Source: Takakia lepidozioides (taxonomy: Eukaryota; Streptophyta; Takakiopsida; Takakiales; Takakiaceae). Taken from it: a DNA stretch of 64,000 bases. Positions 21,851 through 33,266 of the stretch are shown in pieces. The notes beneath the pieces are model-generated. The model made no database searches, had not been told where the DNA came from, and saw only the letters and a list, made by a program, of their open reading frames with translations. The stretch covers positions 37,136,001 through 37,200,000 of the forward strand of contig CM060731.1 of assembly GCA_030704615.1 (NCBI GenBank), in the 5' to 3' direction. The translations under genes and the position numbers were made by a program. How positions within the stretch are numbered: the first letter of the stretch is position 1; each line of letters starts with the position of its first letter.

Positions 21851-22984
21851 TGTGTTCATTTTTCTTCTTCAATAGTGGACCAGTGACCTTTTCTACAGGC
21901 CTGGCAAGCGCAATATTACATAATTGGGAATCCGATTTTTCATTGCCTTTTACAGATGACTGTGGGCTGACGTGAGGCCTGAGAGTCTCTCATCTTTTAC
22001 CCACTAGAGTAGTATAAATGACAGGGATTGGAGAATGTGTGAAGAATTTCCAGGGACATACAAGAATGTGTCAAAGGAAATTACTGCCATACTCCTGGAA
22101 AGAAGCTAAGTACCTCTAGTTACTAAGGGTAACCCTATCTTTTATGGCAGGGTTGTGACAGGCAACAGGATTATTGCACCCATTTCAAGGCAACCCAAGC
22201 ATGTACTGTATTCTTCACGTTCACTCATGATGATTGCAAAGAGCAAAAGATGATACTATGGTTCCTGTCAGATGCTCAGTGTCTCACAGTCTGGACAGGT
22301 GCTTTCATAAACCAGGTTGGTTTTTATTGATTTTTCAATCGTTTCCTAGCTCATAGGTAACATGGGTATTAGGTTCCGATGCGACACTGTCCCACTGCCA
22401 CACTGCATAGTGCACACCCTGAGGAAGTTTCAGTTCAGATGGCCATTACTACACATGTATTTTGTATTCATTGTCTAACAGAAATGAGCAGCATAAATAG
22501 TAACTTTGGTTTTTTTGGTGATTTTGAGTTATAACAGACGGCGGCAGGCTTTATATGGATGTTTTCATTCTTATGTTCAAAATGTATTCAGGATGAGAGA
22601 TTGTGCCGTGATTTATGCTGACTGGCTTAGGTCTTGGAAAAAAGTATAGAAATATGGATCTCCCATGCAATTAGCTGACTCCAGCGCTGCAATTTGAGAG
22701 CTTCAATGGGTTTTAAGCTAAAATTATTCTAAAGGAGTGTCCACCCAGATGCTCCTAGATTCAAATTCTTGGATAGAGCGTTGTACAGGGGTTCCTTAAC
22801 TCTTAACCTCTGTCATGGCCGGAATTGAGCAGCTACAAGTAGATGAAGCACGGCTTAACAAGAGCAACTACATCACTGCAAATTGGGCGTTGCTTTACTC
22901 TATTTGATCTTTTCATGAAAATGGGCTGAGGCTGAAGCAGCGAGGGTAGTGAGTCCCTTGGAACAGGGAGGCAGAATAAGAAAC
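21851..22984. other. No gene or repeat recognised
   Basis: Only short ORFs are present. I see no family signature on either strand. Confidence 0.4.
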
Positions 22985-23190
22985 AATACGAGGCCCAGGT
23001 TTCGATTCGACCTGGAAAATGGGTGAGCTACTTCAACAAAGGAACTGTGGGTGGTAAAAATCGAAAAAATCGCCATAAAGCGCCAGTAGTTGAATATCAG
23101 AAGCCTGATTCTGCCTACGTGGACCTGTTAAAAGCCTGTTAATTAGCCACCTTTCTAACCCTGCCACTGAAATGTATGTACTAAGTTTTC
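22985..23190 (+). repeat. Dispersed repeat family D1, copy 2
   Basis: Plus-strand copy of the family at 8985-9225 and 27560-27830, sharing TTCGACCTGG, CGCCATAAAGCG and GTTGAATATCAGAAGCCTGA. A small deletion precedes the AGCCACCTTTCTAACCCTG end. Confidence 0.7.
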
Positions 23191-23303
23191 CTCAGGCTTT
23201 GCCTGGGCTTCTTAAAAATGTTGTCTTTAACGGGATATGTTGTTTTGAGCCTCAGTAGTAGCTGTCCGGCTCCAGAGTCAGCTTTAGCCGATCCGAGTAA
23301 TAT

Positions 23304-23750
23304 ATGAGTTACAAATTCCTAGAAAATAGTTCAGGTTTACGGTGTGGTTTGGGCACCAACAACACAACAGTGAGTAGGTACTGGACGTTGCGACTCGGTT
23401 TGGAGTGCTCCCATGATTGGGATATGGGACCCACTCACACTATTTTATGTCGGATATTTGTTGATCAAGGTGTTGAAAATGAGCTCTACCCAGGAGCATG
23501 CTATCAGTTCCGTTGCAGCGAATTCCCTTCATTTATATTATACCAACACGATCTCTACGGGAATAGGATAACATTGGATCTTGAAACATCTCAGTGTGAT
23601 GTCATTTCACTTCAGTTTGACCTGGAGCGCCATCGTATCAGTATTGTCGTAGACTTACATTTGTGTATCATGGTGAGAATTTCGTGCTCATCTACTGTTG
23701 CAAAATTTGAGAAAAGATCCGGCTGGTTAGCTCTCAAGATCGGAAGCTAA
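23304..23750 (+). CDS. Unassigned 148-codon ORF
   Basis: An open frame from ATG to TAA without a recognisable domain. The peptide is of mixed composition with several Cys and hydrophobic stretches. It has no intron signals or homologous copy in the window. It may be a chance ORF; I list it only because it is the longest frame in a gene-poor stretch. Confidence 0.2.
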   Translation: MSYKFLENSSGLRCGLGTNNTTVSRYWTLRLGLECSHDWDMGPTHTILCRIFVDQGVENELYPGACYQFRCSEFPSFILYQHDLYGNRITLDLETSQCDVISLQFDLERHRISIVVDLHLCIMVRISCSSTVAKFEKRSGWLALKIGS

Positions 23751-24375
23751 AATTGCGCTCAAGCTTCAGTTTTGCAGAATATGCTCTGGCATAAAGCAGT
23801 CTTATATTCTACAAGCAAAACCCATCTGCAGTTTTTATAGGATCTGTCTCAACATGCTTTCAACACATTTCCTGACAGCGCCTGATGGGAAAACGATGAG
23901 CAATCAGCAAATACGCTACCTCAACGTCCGGGGAGAACCGGCAGCCAGTTACATGCTAGCCGACTGACCGGGTGCCCTACTTTTAAGAAGGATATTTGCC
24001 TTTCCATTTCATTACAGACTGGAAATCTGCCTTAGTTGGCAAGGCCTGGACGGATTCCGGCCCTTCTTATATTACAAAAAACGGAAATGGCCGTCGAAGT
24101 CTGCCACATGGCAGAAATCCAACGTGCTAGGCCGGGTTACATCCGAGGAAGGGCGTTTACGTGAAAATATATTGAACTCAAGAGGGCGGGCCCGCTGGCA
24201 AACCCTACTAAGTCTGGACGTTGCTCTCGCAGCCCCCAGCCCCACGCCTGCTTGCACTCGCTGCCTGCTATCACAGCTCACCTGTCCACGCGGGTTCAAC
24301 TCTTGGCCTCCATGTGGTTTGAAGGCATTGACAGGTCCAACTTCTATAAGGATACAATTCACTTGTTTGAATTGC

Positions 24376-25205
24376 TTAACCCTTAAGTTCCCAAGCCCTT
24401 TTTTGACTTTTTACCAATTTTGGGTACCCAGCTGCGGTAAATTGCCCCTAGAAACCTACCAAAAATCATCCAGAGATTCCAGCCTTATAGTACTGGGCGC
24501 AGCTCATTTATGCATGACATACTAAAAAAGGAGCCAAGTCCACCGTGGAAATTGTGAGATTATAGCGTCGGCCCGGACCTCAAATATCAGGTCCCAAAGA
24601 AAAAGTGAGAAAGAAATTGGTTTGACCAAATCAAAACGTAGCTTTATCCAATTTTACTTGCCCCAAGACCCACCATTTCCAAATCAATAGTGGAGTGGCT
24701 ATGACCCCACTAAATTGCAGGTCCAACTGATTTTTTCACCTATGGTTGCTATGCATGCAATTACATGGGGGTTGAAATCTCAAAATTGACGAGAGAAAAT
24801 GTGCCTTCAAATGAAGTACTTTTTTTTCTACAAATTTTTTGAAAGCCAATGGTGGATGTGTGTATGCTCACACACCAGATGGTGAAGTGCTTTTTCCAAA
24901 ATTGCTAATTTTTATGCCAAAAATGGCCTTTGGAGTGCAATCTGTTTTGGGCTTGTTTTACTGCCACGTCAGCGGTCAACAAGCCCTTTTCAGGCCCAAA
25001 ACGTAAAAATGAGATCTAAGATATTTTTCGTAGGTCGCAGCTTTTGTTTTTTTTTTTTTTTTTTTTTTTTTGCATCATACTCGAGACAAATCCCTTATCA
25101 TTAAAGCTTCAGGAGTGGGCCCCATCAGATTAGATCTGCAAAAATTAGGTCCAACCTCAAATTCAAAGTGACCCGATTCAGGTCGCTTGGGAACTTAAGG
25201 GTTAA
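24376..25205. mobile_element. 822-bp MITE with TTAA target duplication (piggyBac-like)
   Basis: The terminal inverted repeat CCCTTAAGTTCCCAAGC begins at 24380 and its exact reverse complement ends at 25201 (17 of 17). It is flanked on both sides by TTAA (24376-24379 and 25202-25205). A TTAA target and termini starting CCC are the hallmark of the piggyBac superfamily. No transposase ORF is inside, so it is non-autonomous. A T-tract lies at about 25046-25071. Confidence 0.85.
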
Positions 25206-25209
25206 AAAC

Positions 25210-26179
25210 TGGTTGTGATTATTTCTTATTATTATTATTTACTTATTGTTGTGCATTTGTCACTTGTGTTGTCAACCAGTTGATATTTATAAGGGCCGGA
25301 TTTATAGCTGAACACAAAATAAATCATTAGGAATATTACCGGTTGTAAAGAATTTATCCCGGAAATTCACCGGGTATAGTTACCACTAAGGGGCAGCAAC
25401 CGACTGCCCAACCCACTTAGCCGATTGCTGCTGGGAATGAGCGGCTACTGGCTGGTTCAACTGAAATTATTTCCCGGACGCTGCGCTACCTATACCAGTA
25501 CAACTCGATTGGTCTACGTCTACCTCTCTTCCGGCACCGCTCTTCTGTGCTTGTCTGCAGTTGCACTCATTAGAGTGGATGACTTACATTCTTTAACCGT
25601 GGACCGCACGGCCACACTCCCTTCGCAGAGAGCACTCTCAACTGATACTACCACAGTCCACTTTTGTCAACGTTTTAATGTGCCCTAGGGCGGCAACAAT
25701 CCAACACAACTTTTCCTTGAGGTTTTAATGCAAGAAAGAACAGATCGTGGTGTAAACTTGGACAGGTCAGTGTGTACAGACTGGTAGACACTGATGAGTG
25801 CAGACCGTCAATAATGCTCCACAGGATTGAATGCAAGCTGTAGTGTAGTGCTGGATGATGACGGCCGAGCCCAAATAGCACCGAGAATCATGCTAAAAAC
25901 ATGAGATTAGCAGACTACATTTACTGCCCTCATGGGCCTACTACCTTCTTCTCCCTTCCCGCCTGTGCCCTCCACATAACCCCAACCTCATCCCGGGCTG
26001 AATCCTTCAACACCTTCAACCTTGCATCTGTTTCATGTTTCATCTCTATATATAATGTCTCATGTTTCATCTCTTATACATTGTTTGGGAATGACGTTTA
26101 TATGTCGATTGACTTACTTATATAACTAAAGTTCTTCACACAAATATATACTCGCCGAACACCGCCCAAGGGAAGGGGG
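25210..26179. other. No gene recognised
   Basis: Short ORFs on both strands (for example 25425-25688) lack family features. No repeat pairing was seen. Confidence 0.4.
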
Positions 26180-26266
26180 AGAAGATCATATCACACAAGA
26201 AGGTTGCAAGATTTGAGCCCAGATAGGCCCTGAGTGTACTATCCAACTGAGCTACGGACTAGTTGT
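26180..26266 (-). mobile_element. tRNA-headed SINE, family S2
   Basis: On the minus strand GTCCGTAGCTCAGTTGGATA (A-box region of a tRNA) is followed by a B-box-like GGGCTCAAATC at tRNA spacing. The acceptor and T stems do not pair well, so a SINE head or tRNA pseudogene is likelier than a working tRNA. Confidence 0.6.
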
Positions 26267-26269
26267 GAC

Positions 26270-27559
26270 GATCTCAGTAAGTCATATATCTTAAAAACAT
26301 ACTGTACATCGATATTATAAATACAGTAGACGTATACATTATAGTTTTTAGAGGATTCAACCCTACATAGTGTCGTCTAGGTAGGTGTCTCCCTGGCCAG
26401 TTACTAAGTCTGATCTGGTCGAAGCTCCCTGAAGCAAAACTAAACAAAATTAAATTTTCAATTCACAGTGGGCATTCTGTTTTCTGTCTATTTTCTAGGC
26501 CTGCAAGAAAATACTGTTGACTCTGGGTTCCTCAGTAACACTGGTTGGCCAATGGACACACAGGCCCGGCGCCGGATCGCCTTGGCTCGCAGCCATGGAC
26601 CGAGCCTGCCATTGCACTCCCGGCATTGGAGCACTTTGCTGCATGCAGGAGAAGTGGGTCCCTGGGCAGAGTGCATTGAATGGAAATTGCAGTGTTAGAC
26701 GATGATACCACTGCTCCACGTAATGAGAAGTAGGAAGAAACGCATTGGGATCACTCGTCCGCTATCTCGAACTGGCGTTTGTTGGCATATTGGTAGGGCA
26801 CTTTATGCACGGCCACAGGATGGATCTTGGATCCCTTCCGATATTGAAGCTCGGAATGTTGTTTGCGAGGCAGTCATTGAATGGGTTGGTACAAAAGCTG
26901 ACGAGGTGCTACCCGCTCTCAGCTCCTTCTCAAGCGGCTACGAGTGACTAGCATTGTGTTCATAAATATGAAGTGAATCATTTGAGTAAAAGCTGCGAAA
27001 AGCTCACGATTGCTCTTCATATTCCAATACCGGATTGGGGTGGCCCAGTTCAAAAAGAAGAAGTGGGTCTGATAATTAAATTCTCCACTCTCCGGGACGG
27101 TACTGTACTTGTGTGAGCATTTGAAGAGAAGAAACAACCCGCTGGGTGGATGTACTAAATGGATTGAAAGGATGTCGTGTTGCGTGATTAGTGGAAATTA
27201 TTGGATTCAATGTCTCAAAATATGCATTGATACAATGGTTTTAGACTGACTTGTGGGTCAGTTCCATGTGTGCCAACTTTGCATACTCCGACGTCTCAGG
27301 AGTATGCAAGGGATATGAATCATGTCAGTACTACGGTACTCTGCAACTCCGCTAATTGTTGACTGTCCAAGTGGATTCCTGGTGATACTGGATTCCATCG
27401 GCCAGTTAGAGTGTGGTAGTAAGTATCTTCTCCCGCTTTAGGCTAGCACTGTACTCGTCTCCTCTTGGCGAGATCTTCTAAAGAGGTTCGAAGTTCTTTC
27501 TTTCTTTCCCTTTGCAATTTTTTTTCTTTAAGTTCGAAGTACACACTACAAACGGACCT
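26270..27559. other. No gene recognised
   Basis: Overlapping small ORFs occur on both strands (for example 26702-26947 plus, 81 codons) without family signatures. Confidence 0.4.
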
Positions 27560-27830
27560 CCAGTGTTTTTCTTCTGGCGGGAAAGTCGCCAGATTTCGAC
27601 CTGGAGACTTGTACAAAGGAATTATGGGGGTTAAAAATCAAAAAATTCGCCACAAAGCGACAGTAGTTGAATATCAGAAGCCTGATTTTGCCTATGTGGA
27701 CCTGTATAAACGTGCCACCTGTTATTTATCCTCTCTTCTAACCCTGCCACTCCTAATTCTCGCCACATGGGCACTGGGTAGAATTTACTTGTCCCCTGTG
27801 GCGATTTTTTTTCATTTATTTTTCCTTTTT
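27560..27830 (+). repeat. Dispersed repeat family D1, copy 3
   Basis: Best-preserved D1 copy. It lies in an open frame (27465-27938) that reads VVEYQKPDFAYVDL followed by a hydrophobic stretch. Shares GTTGAATATCAGAAGCCTGA with copy 2 and CTACCCAGTGCCC/ACATGTGG-like ends with copy 1. Confidence 0.7.
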
Positions 27831-27834
27831 GTTT

Positions 27835-29524
27835 TTTGGAAACATGAAAAACAAATCCCCATAATCCAAACAGAGTTCCACAGGGCCATGCCCCTCTTTA
27901 ATAATTTATTTTTAAAATTTAAAAAAAAAACACACTGAAACCCAGGAGCCTATATCTTCTTCCTTGGTACGAGCCAGGATTAATGTCTCCAGTTATGCGT
28001 CTGAATGTAGGCCGTGTACCCCCAAGAAGTGGGTAATTAAGTCACATAAAAATGTACTAAAAGCAATCAACAGGATAGTAGGGTACTGGTCTTTGCTATT
28101 ATCCATTGGGCGGCAAAAATATTGGATGAATTATCTAACATGCATTCATCACCCTTTCCGAAGGTCCAGCGATATCATTGACAGCATGCCATTCATCATG
28201 GGGTGCATTATTTATTTTATTTTATTTTTAATATTTCGAGTTTCTGTTGGGCCCCATCCACACTGAGTTGGCATATCTGTTCAGCCAATCAAAAGTATTT
28301 TATCATGACAGTTAAAATACTAGTAAAACATTATCCAATCTATCATTTTTGCACTGTCGTTGAGTCCTAACCAATCAGAAACATGTAAGATTTCGGATAT
28401 ATACCTATTTAGTAACTAACCATTTAAAATCTATCCATCCTCCAAAAAAAGCCCAAAAAAAGGAATAAATAAGGAAGCCTGGTGAAATTGTTTGTTGAGT
28501 TGTCACTTCTATAAATAGGTAAATAAATGAATGGTTGAACAGGAAAAGGTCTACAACACTCTCATTCTAAAAATGGATGACAATGTGGTAGCAGGCTTGA
28601 ACGTTAAAGACATGAAATCATCACCCATTGCGAGGGTACATCCATTCATTGGCTGCTAGGTCCATGCATGAGTGACAAGTGATGGAGTACATGCACTGAG
28701 AAAATTTCAGTTCGTCAATAAGTTGTATCGCACCTGCAGTTCAACGTGACTTTAGTTCTTGAATGTGCGCAGAGGTCATTGATTCCTGACGATTGCATGG
28801 ACTTGCGACTTCATTTCGTTTGGATTGTGGTGAAGCGTGACAGCTGACCGTACCTGCGAGTAATAAAGTACGCCCATTTTCGGTGTATGTACTCCACCAA
28901 CTTCAGTGGAGAACACTAGCAGACGGTAGCGTGCATGCACTCTGCGCCAAGCAGAGGTGATAAGCTTAATTTCAGTCTGGGCACGAATCCTGCTTCCAGT
29001 TTGGGTGGAATTATATTCTCCCTCTTACCCGGGCTGTGCCCTTGATCCTTCTTTGTGCTTGGCGCTCATGCATGCGAGCTTGTTTGGAAAGAGAGGTAAG
29101 TAGGTAGTTTGCCTCTAGCACCGGGCCTGATTTGTGTCGCTCCCAGCCTCCTCCCAGGTGTTTCTCTTTAAAACAAGAGAAGAAAAAGTTTAGAAACCTC
29201 TGTGGCGCTGCTTGGACTAATAACAAAGGCAGTGGATGGTGGCCAATGTTTGGCCACTCGTGTGCCATCTCATGTTTGTGGGACAATGTTACCGTCAATA
29301 CACTATGAATTCAGTTTGTAGATTGGGATTGCGCCGTAAAATACTTGAGTTAAAAATATCTTGATTTAATTCTGAATACATTCCATGATCAGACTTAGGA
29401 AAGCATGGCACATCATAATTATACGAGAGCCTACAACCAAACTTGAATAATATTTGTGCATAGTAACTTATAAATAAACATTCAAGACAACAGCCAAAAT
29501 AATATTCCAGGACAAACTCTTCAT
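27835..29524. other. No gene recognised
   Basis: AT-rich sequence with small ORFs. A segment at 29115-29200 resembles 21550-21605 (GGGCCTGATTTGTG..CCCAGGTGTTTC), so repeat debris is present. Confidence 0.4.
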
Positions 29525-29800
29525 TCCATCAACAGTGTTTTTTTTCTTGGCGAAAAATCGACCTCAAAACATTAAAATAGAATATTCTGTCGTAAATTCC
29601 CCATTTTTTCATGGATGAAATCGCCAAACTTCTACAAGGAAAAAAAAACAATAGATGAATTCGCCAAATGTGGATGATATAAATGGATGAAAGTACATAG
29701 GAGGATGATTCTATCCAAATTTTCAATGCATGAACAGAATATATAGCTATTTCTTGTAGCCACTCGTGCTATTTTTCAAATTTAAGAAAAAAATCACTGC
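29525..29800 (+). repeat. Dispersed repeat family D2, copy 2
   Basis: Counterpart of 21285-21550, sharing GATGAAAGTACATAGGAGGA-type sequence with small indels. Confidence 0.7.
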
Positions 29801-30676
29801 CCCATCAACACTGCCTAAATCCTTGAGCCAATTATGTCCTTGTACAATTGCCTGACGACCATGAATTGAATATGTTTTACATAGGGTAACTCTACCTATC
29901 ATTGCACAAACCCCTATCATCGTGCACCCCAGCCCCTATCATCGCGCACCCGTCGACCATGCTTAGGAGTTTGATTAAGCATTGAATCGGTGTGTACACA
30001 AATCAAGCCCCAGTTAGTGCTATTGATGCATCAAGAAGAAGATTGATTCACAATATCGGGAACTGTCGCAAACATTGCACGTTACTATGTATCCGTAAAT
30101 CTATAACTACCGAAGTGTGTGGTGATGTACAAATGTTTGAAATTGTGATGCATCCACATTGCTATGGATTTTGCACAATTTCGAGACCTTATCTTGGTCT
30201 TATTGTAGATTGACAATGGAGTGTCGCTTGTAAAAGCTCTTGGTATGCACGATGTGTGGTTGGAGGAGCACAATGTGATGAGCAGACAAGCGGTGCCAAC
30301 GTGGTCAGACTAGGATTGCAAGGTGATGCCCGAGTCTGAGTGCAAGTATCAAAAGCCTCCATACTTGAACATGTATTAGACTGATGCATTGGCATCTGAA
30401 ACTCCGATGCAACCTTTAGCTACTCTCAAAGTTTTACAATGAAAAGTACTCTAAGATGTCCTCCGGTAAAGACGTCTAAGAGGAAATTCTTGTTTCTTGA
30501 ATTTTGTAGTTGATTAGGTGTCGGCAGTTAGGTTGTCCCTAGGTTTTGCCCTGTGTAGTGTTGGGCGAGTAACTAAGTGGACCATTTCCGGTATGTGGCT
30601 ATACTGTAGATTATGTATTAATTTGTATTAGTTTACACTAATTCTACAAATGCGCAATGATAGGTGCAATGGTGGG
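29801..30676. other. No gene recognised
   Basis: Contains a short direct repeat (CCCCTATCATCG-GCACC, twice near 29910-29950). Otherwise featureless. Confidence 0.4.
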
Positions 30677-30924
30677 CATGAGGCAATGCCCATCACTTCT
30701 TCTAGAATTTTGGATGTGCTATCTTAGTAGATTGCAGAGAGAGGAGGAGGAGAAGTCCAGCATCTATTTTTTTAAGTTTTTTTCTTTTGCAGTAAGGAGC
30801 ATTCTTGTTAAGACTGACACTTACTCTTTGGTTGGTTTAGGCTGTCAGTTTTTGTACTGCTGCTCATACTAGAAGCTATCTGCCAATATCTCTAGGAGGT
30901 AGAGGACAGGTCTAGTTTCCAACA
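30677..30924 (+). repeat. Copia 5' LTR, truncated
   Basis: Matches 35025-35293 of the 3' LTR from GAGGCAATGCCC to CCAACA. The first ~140 bp of the LTR are missing; sequence left of 30677 is unrelated. The loss would remove most promoter sequence. Confidence 0.85.
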
Positions 30925-30928
30925 GGTT

Positions 30929-31567
30929 ATGGGCCCACAAGACGTTACAACTACTTGGACAGTTCAGTCACTGGATGGCAACAACTATAAGAGTTGGATC
31001 TACACGATGCAACTCCTGCTCTCTTCAAAGGGCCTGTGGTCAGTAGTGACTAAAAAGCTGTCAGAGGATAACCTGAAGGAGAAGAGATGGATCCAAAAGA
31101 ATGAGCTTGCAATGGCAGCTCTGGTCACAAACATGAAATCAAAGCTGGTAGTTTTGGTAAGGAATCTTACAACTGCTCATGAGGTCAGGCAGACCTTAAG
31201 TGAGGTGTATGAGATAGATGCAATGGGGAAAGCATATGTCCTATGGAAACAGCTCATGGACTTGAGAATGAGAGAAGGTGAGAGTGTAGCCATTCACATT
31301 GCCACTGTTAAAGCCATGTGTCTGGAGATAATTGATGCGGGAGAACCCATGACTGAATCACTTGAGATCATGACCTTGTTTGGCACCTTGCCAAAGAGTT
31401 ATGACATGGTGGAAACCGCATTGGCTACTCATGGTAAGAGTAGACTGAGTTGGAAGTATGTCACTTCACAACTCATCATGGAAGAAAGCAAGCTGACTAG
31501 GGGTAGCTCAAGTATGGACAATGCCCTGACGGCTACTTCCATCAAGAAAGATGGAGCATGTTTCTAA
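30929..31567 (+). pseudogene. Copia gag
   Basis: The ATG sits four bases after the 5' LTR. The product begins with the copia Gag signature W.VQSLDGNNYKSW and continues through the helical UBN2-like region (LTTAHEVRQTLSEVY, FGTLPKSYD). A TAA at 31565-31567 falls inside the CCHC zinc knuckle (CF-stop-CGKFGHFQKDC), truncating nucleocapsid and uncoupling pol. Confidence 0.9.
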
Positions 31568-32419
31568 TGCGGCAAATTTGGGCATTTCCAGAAGGACTGC
31601 AAGGTGAAGATTGACAAGTCCAAGAAAGACAAGTGGAGACCAAGGAAAGGGAAGTCTGTACATGCACATGTCGCTGACATGGGCAACGACGGTGAAATTC
31701 ACCTGTTTATGGCAAATGCAGCTTACAGTTGTGATGAAGACTACCTACTGACTACTGAAGGAGAACATTGTGGAGATGAGTGGTATTTGGACTCTGGAGC
31801 TACTAACCACATGTGTGGGAGGAAGGAGTTGTTTCACAACTTGAAACCCATTCAGCCTAGAAGCGTAAAGATGGGCAACAAGACATTTTTTGTAAGTACG
31901 ATGATGGGAGAAATCCCTATCAACTTTATCAGAAAAGAGAGTAAGATTACCCGTTGTACCCTTCAGAAAGTCCTATATATGCCAGACTTGGCAAAGAATC
32001 TGATCTCTGTTAGTACCTTGGATGAGCTTGGGTATGATGTCATTTTCAGAAACAATGCTTGCAGCATCTAGAAGGGCAACGAGGAACTCTGCTATGGAGT
32101 GAAGGAGCAAAGACTCTACAAGCTTTTGAGTACATCTGGAACTCAGGAGGAGGCCAATGTTGGGGACACAATGGACACTGCACCATTGTGGCATAGAAGG
32201 TTGGGTCACTTGGGGACACAAGCGATCAAGGATCTTCAAAAGTTGGCGTTGGGGCTGAATGTGGACTGGTCACATGAGCTACAGTTATGTGAAGGATGTG
32301 CTAAAGGGAAACAGCACAAGTCATCAATGCCCAAGGAATCTGCCACAAGAGCCAAGGAGAGGCTGGAGTTGATACACACAGATGTGTGTGGCCCCATGAA
32401 GACAACATCGCTGGGATGA
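31568..32419 (+). pseudogene. Copia protease and start of integrase
   Basis: The same frame resumes with the second half of the zinc knuckle, then the aspartic protease active site WYLDSGATNHMCG. A TAG at 32069-32071 interrupts it. After that come the integrase HHCC region (LWHRRLGHLG, then CEGCAKGKQHK) and HTDVCGPMKTTSLG (first catalytic Asp), followed by TGA at 32417-32419. Confidence 0.9.
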
Positions 32420-33266
32420 TCTAGGTACTTTGTCACCTTCACTGATGACATGAGTAGAAAGACTTTCTTATCCCTTGAGAGAGAAAGGTCAAGTGCAGCA
32501 GGTTTTTAAGCAATTTGTGCATGAAGTAGAAAACCAGCTGGACCTCAAAGTCAAGGTTCTAAGGAGCGATGGTGGGGGGGAATTCCTAAATCAGGAATTC
32601 AAAAGTTATCTTGTTGAGAAAGGCATAAAGAGCCAAGTAACAGCGAGGGACAGTCCAGCCCAGAATGGAGTGGCAGAGATATTAAACAGAACACTGGTTG
32701 AGAAGGCTAGATGTATGCTACAGACCTCAGGCCTTCGACCAGAGTTTTGGGGAGAGGCGATCAGCACTGCCACGAAAAATTTGAGTCCCACGCGAGCTTT
32801 GAAAGACATGACTCCAGAGGAGACATGGAGTGGGAAGAAGCCAAACCTGAAGCATCTAAGAGTTTTTGGTTGTGCTACTTATGCATTGATACCTGACGAG
32901 CAAAGGAGCAAGTTGGATGCCAAGTCAGAAAGATGTATCTTCATTGGGTATGATCTGGGATGCAAGGGGTACAAGGTCTACAATCCTAGAACCAAGAGGT
33001 CAATCAGGAGTAGAGATGTCATGTTTGATGAGGATAGTTTTGGGAAGGAGACAAAGCCCAAGGATCTGTTCGTTCCTGTGACAATCCCTGATGTGGGAGA
33101 AAAAGAAAGGGAACAACCAGTACTAAAGGTTTACACTCGAAGGGAGAAGGTGGCGAAGAAACCAGAAGAGGATGAAGATTCTGAAGATCGGGATCTTGTT
33201 GACAAGGATGGGGGGCCTAAAAGGTCAGGAAGGATCAGTAAACCCCCAGAAAGGTTTTGGAGCTAA
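32420..33266 (+). pseudogene. Copia integrase core
   Basis: After a frame change near 32470 the ORF carries LRSDGGGEF (second Asp) and SPAQNGVAE (catalytic Glu), then FGCATYALIPDEQRSKLD and CIFIGYD typical of copia integrase C-termini. It ends with an acidic linker and a frame-terminating TAA at 33264-33266. Confidence 0.9.

Noticed and set aside
20908-26266. Possible functional tRNA genes at the A/B-box sites
   Set aside because: Acceptor and other stems do not pair and the sequences extend into longer repeated bodies; SINE heads explain them better.
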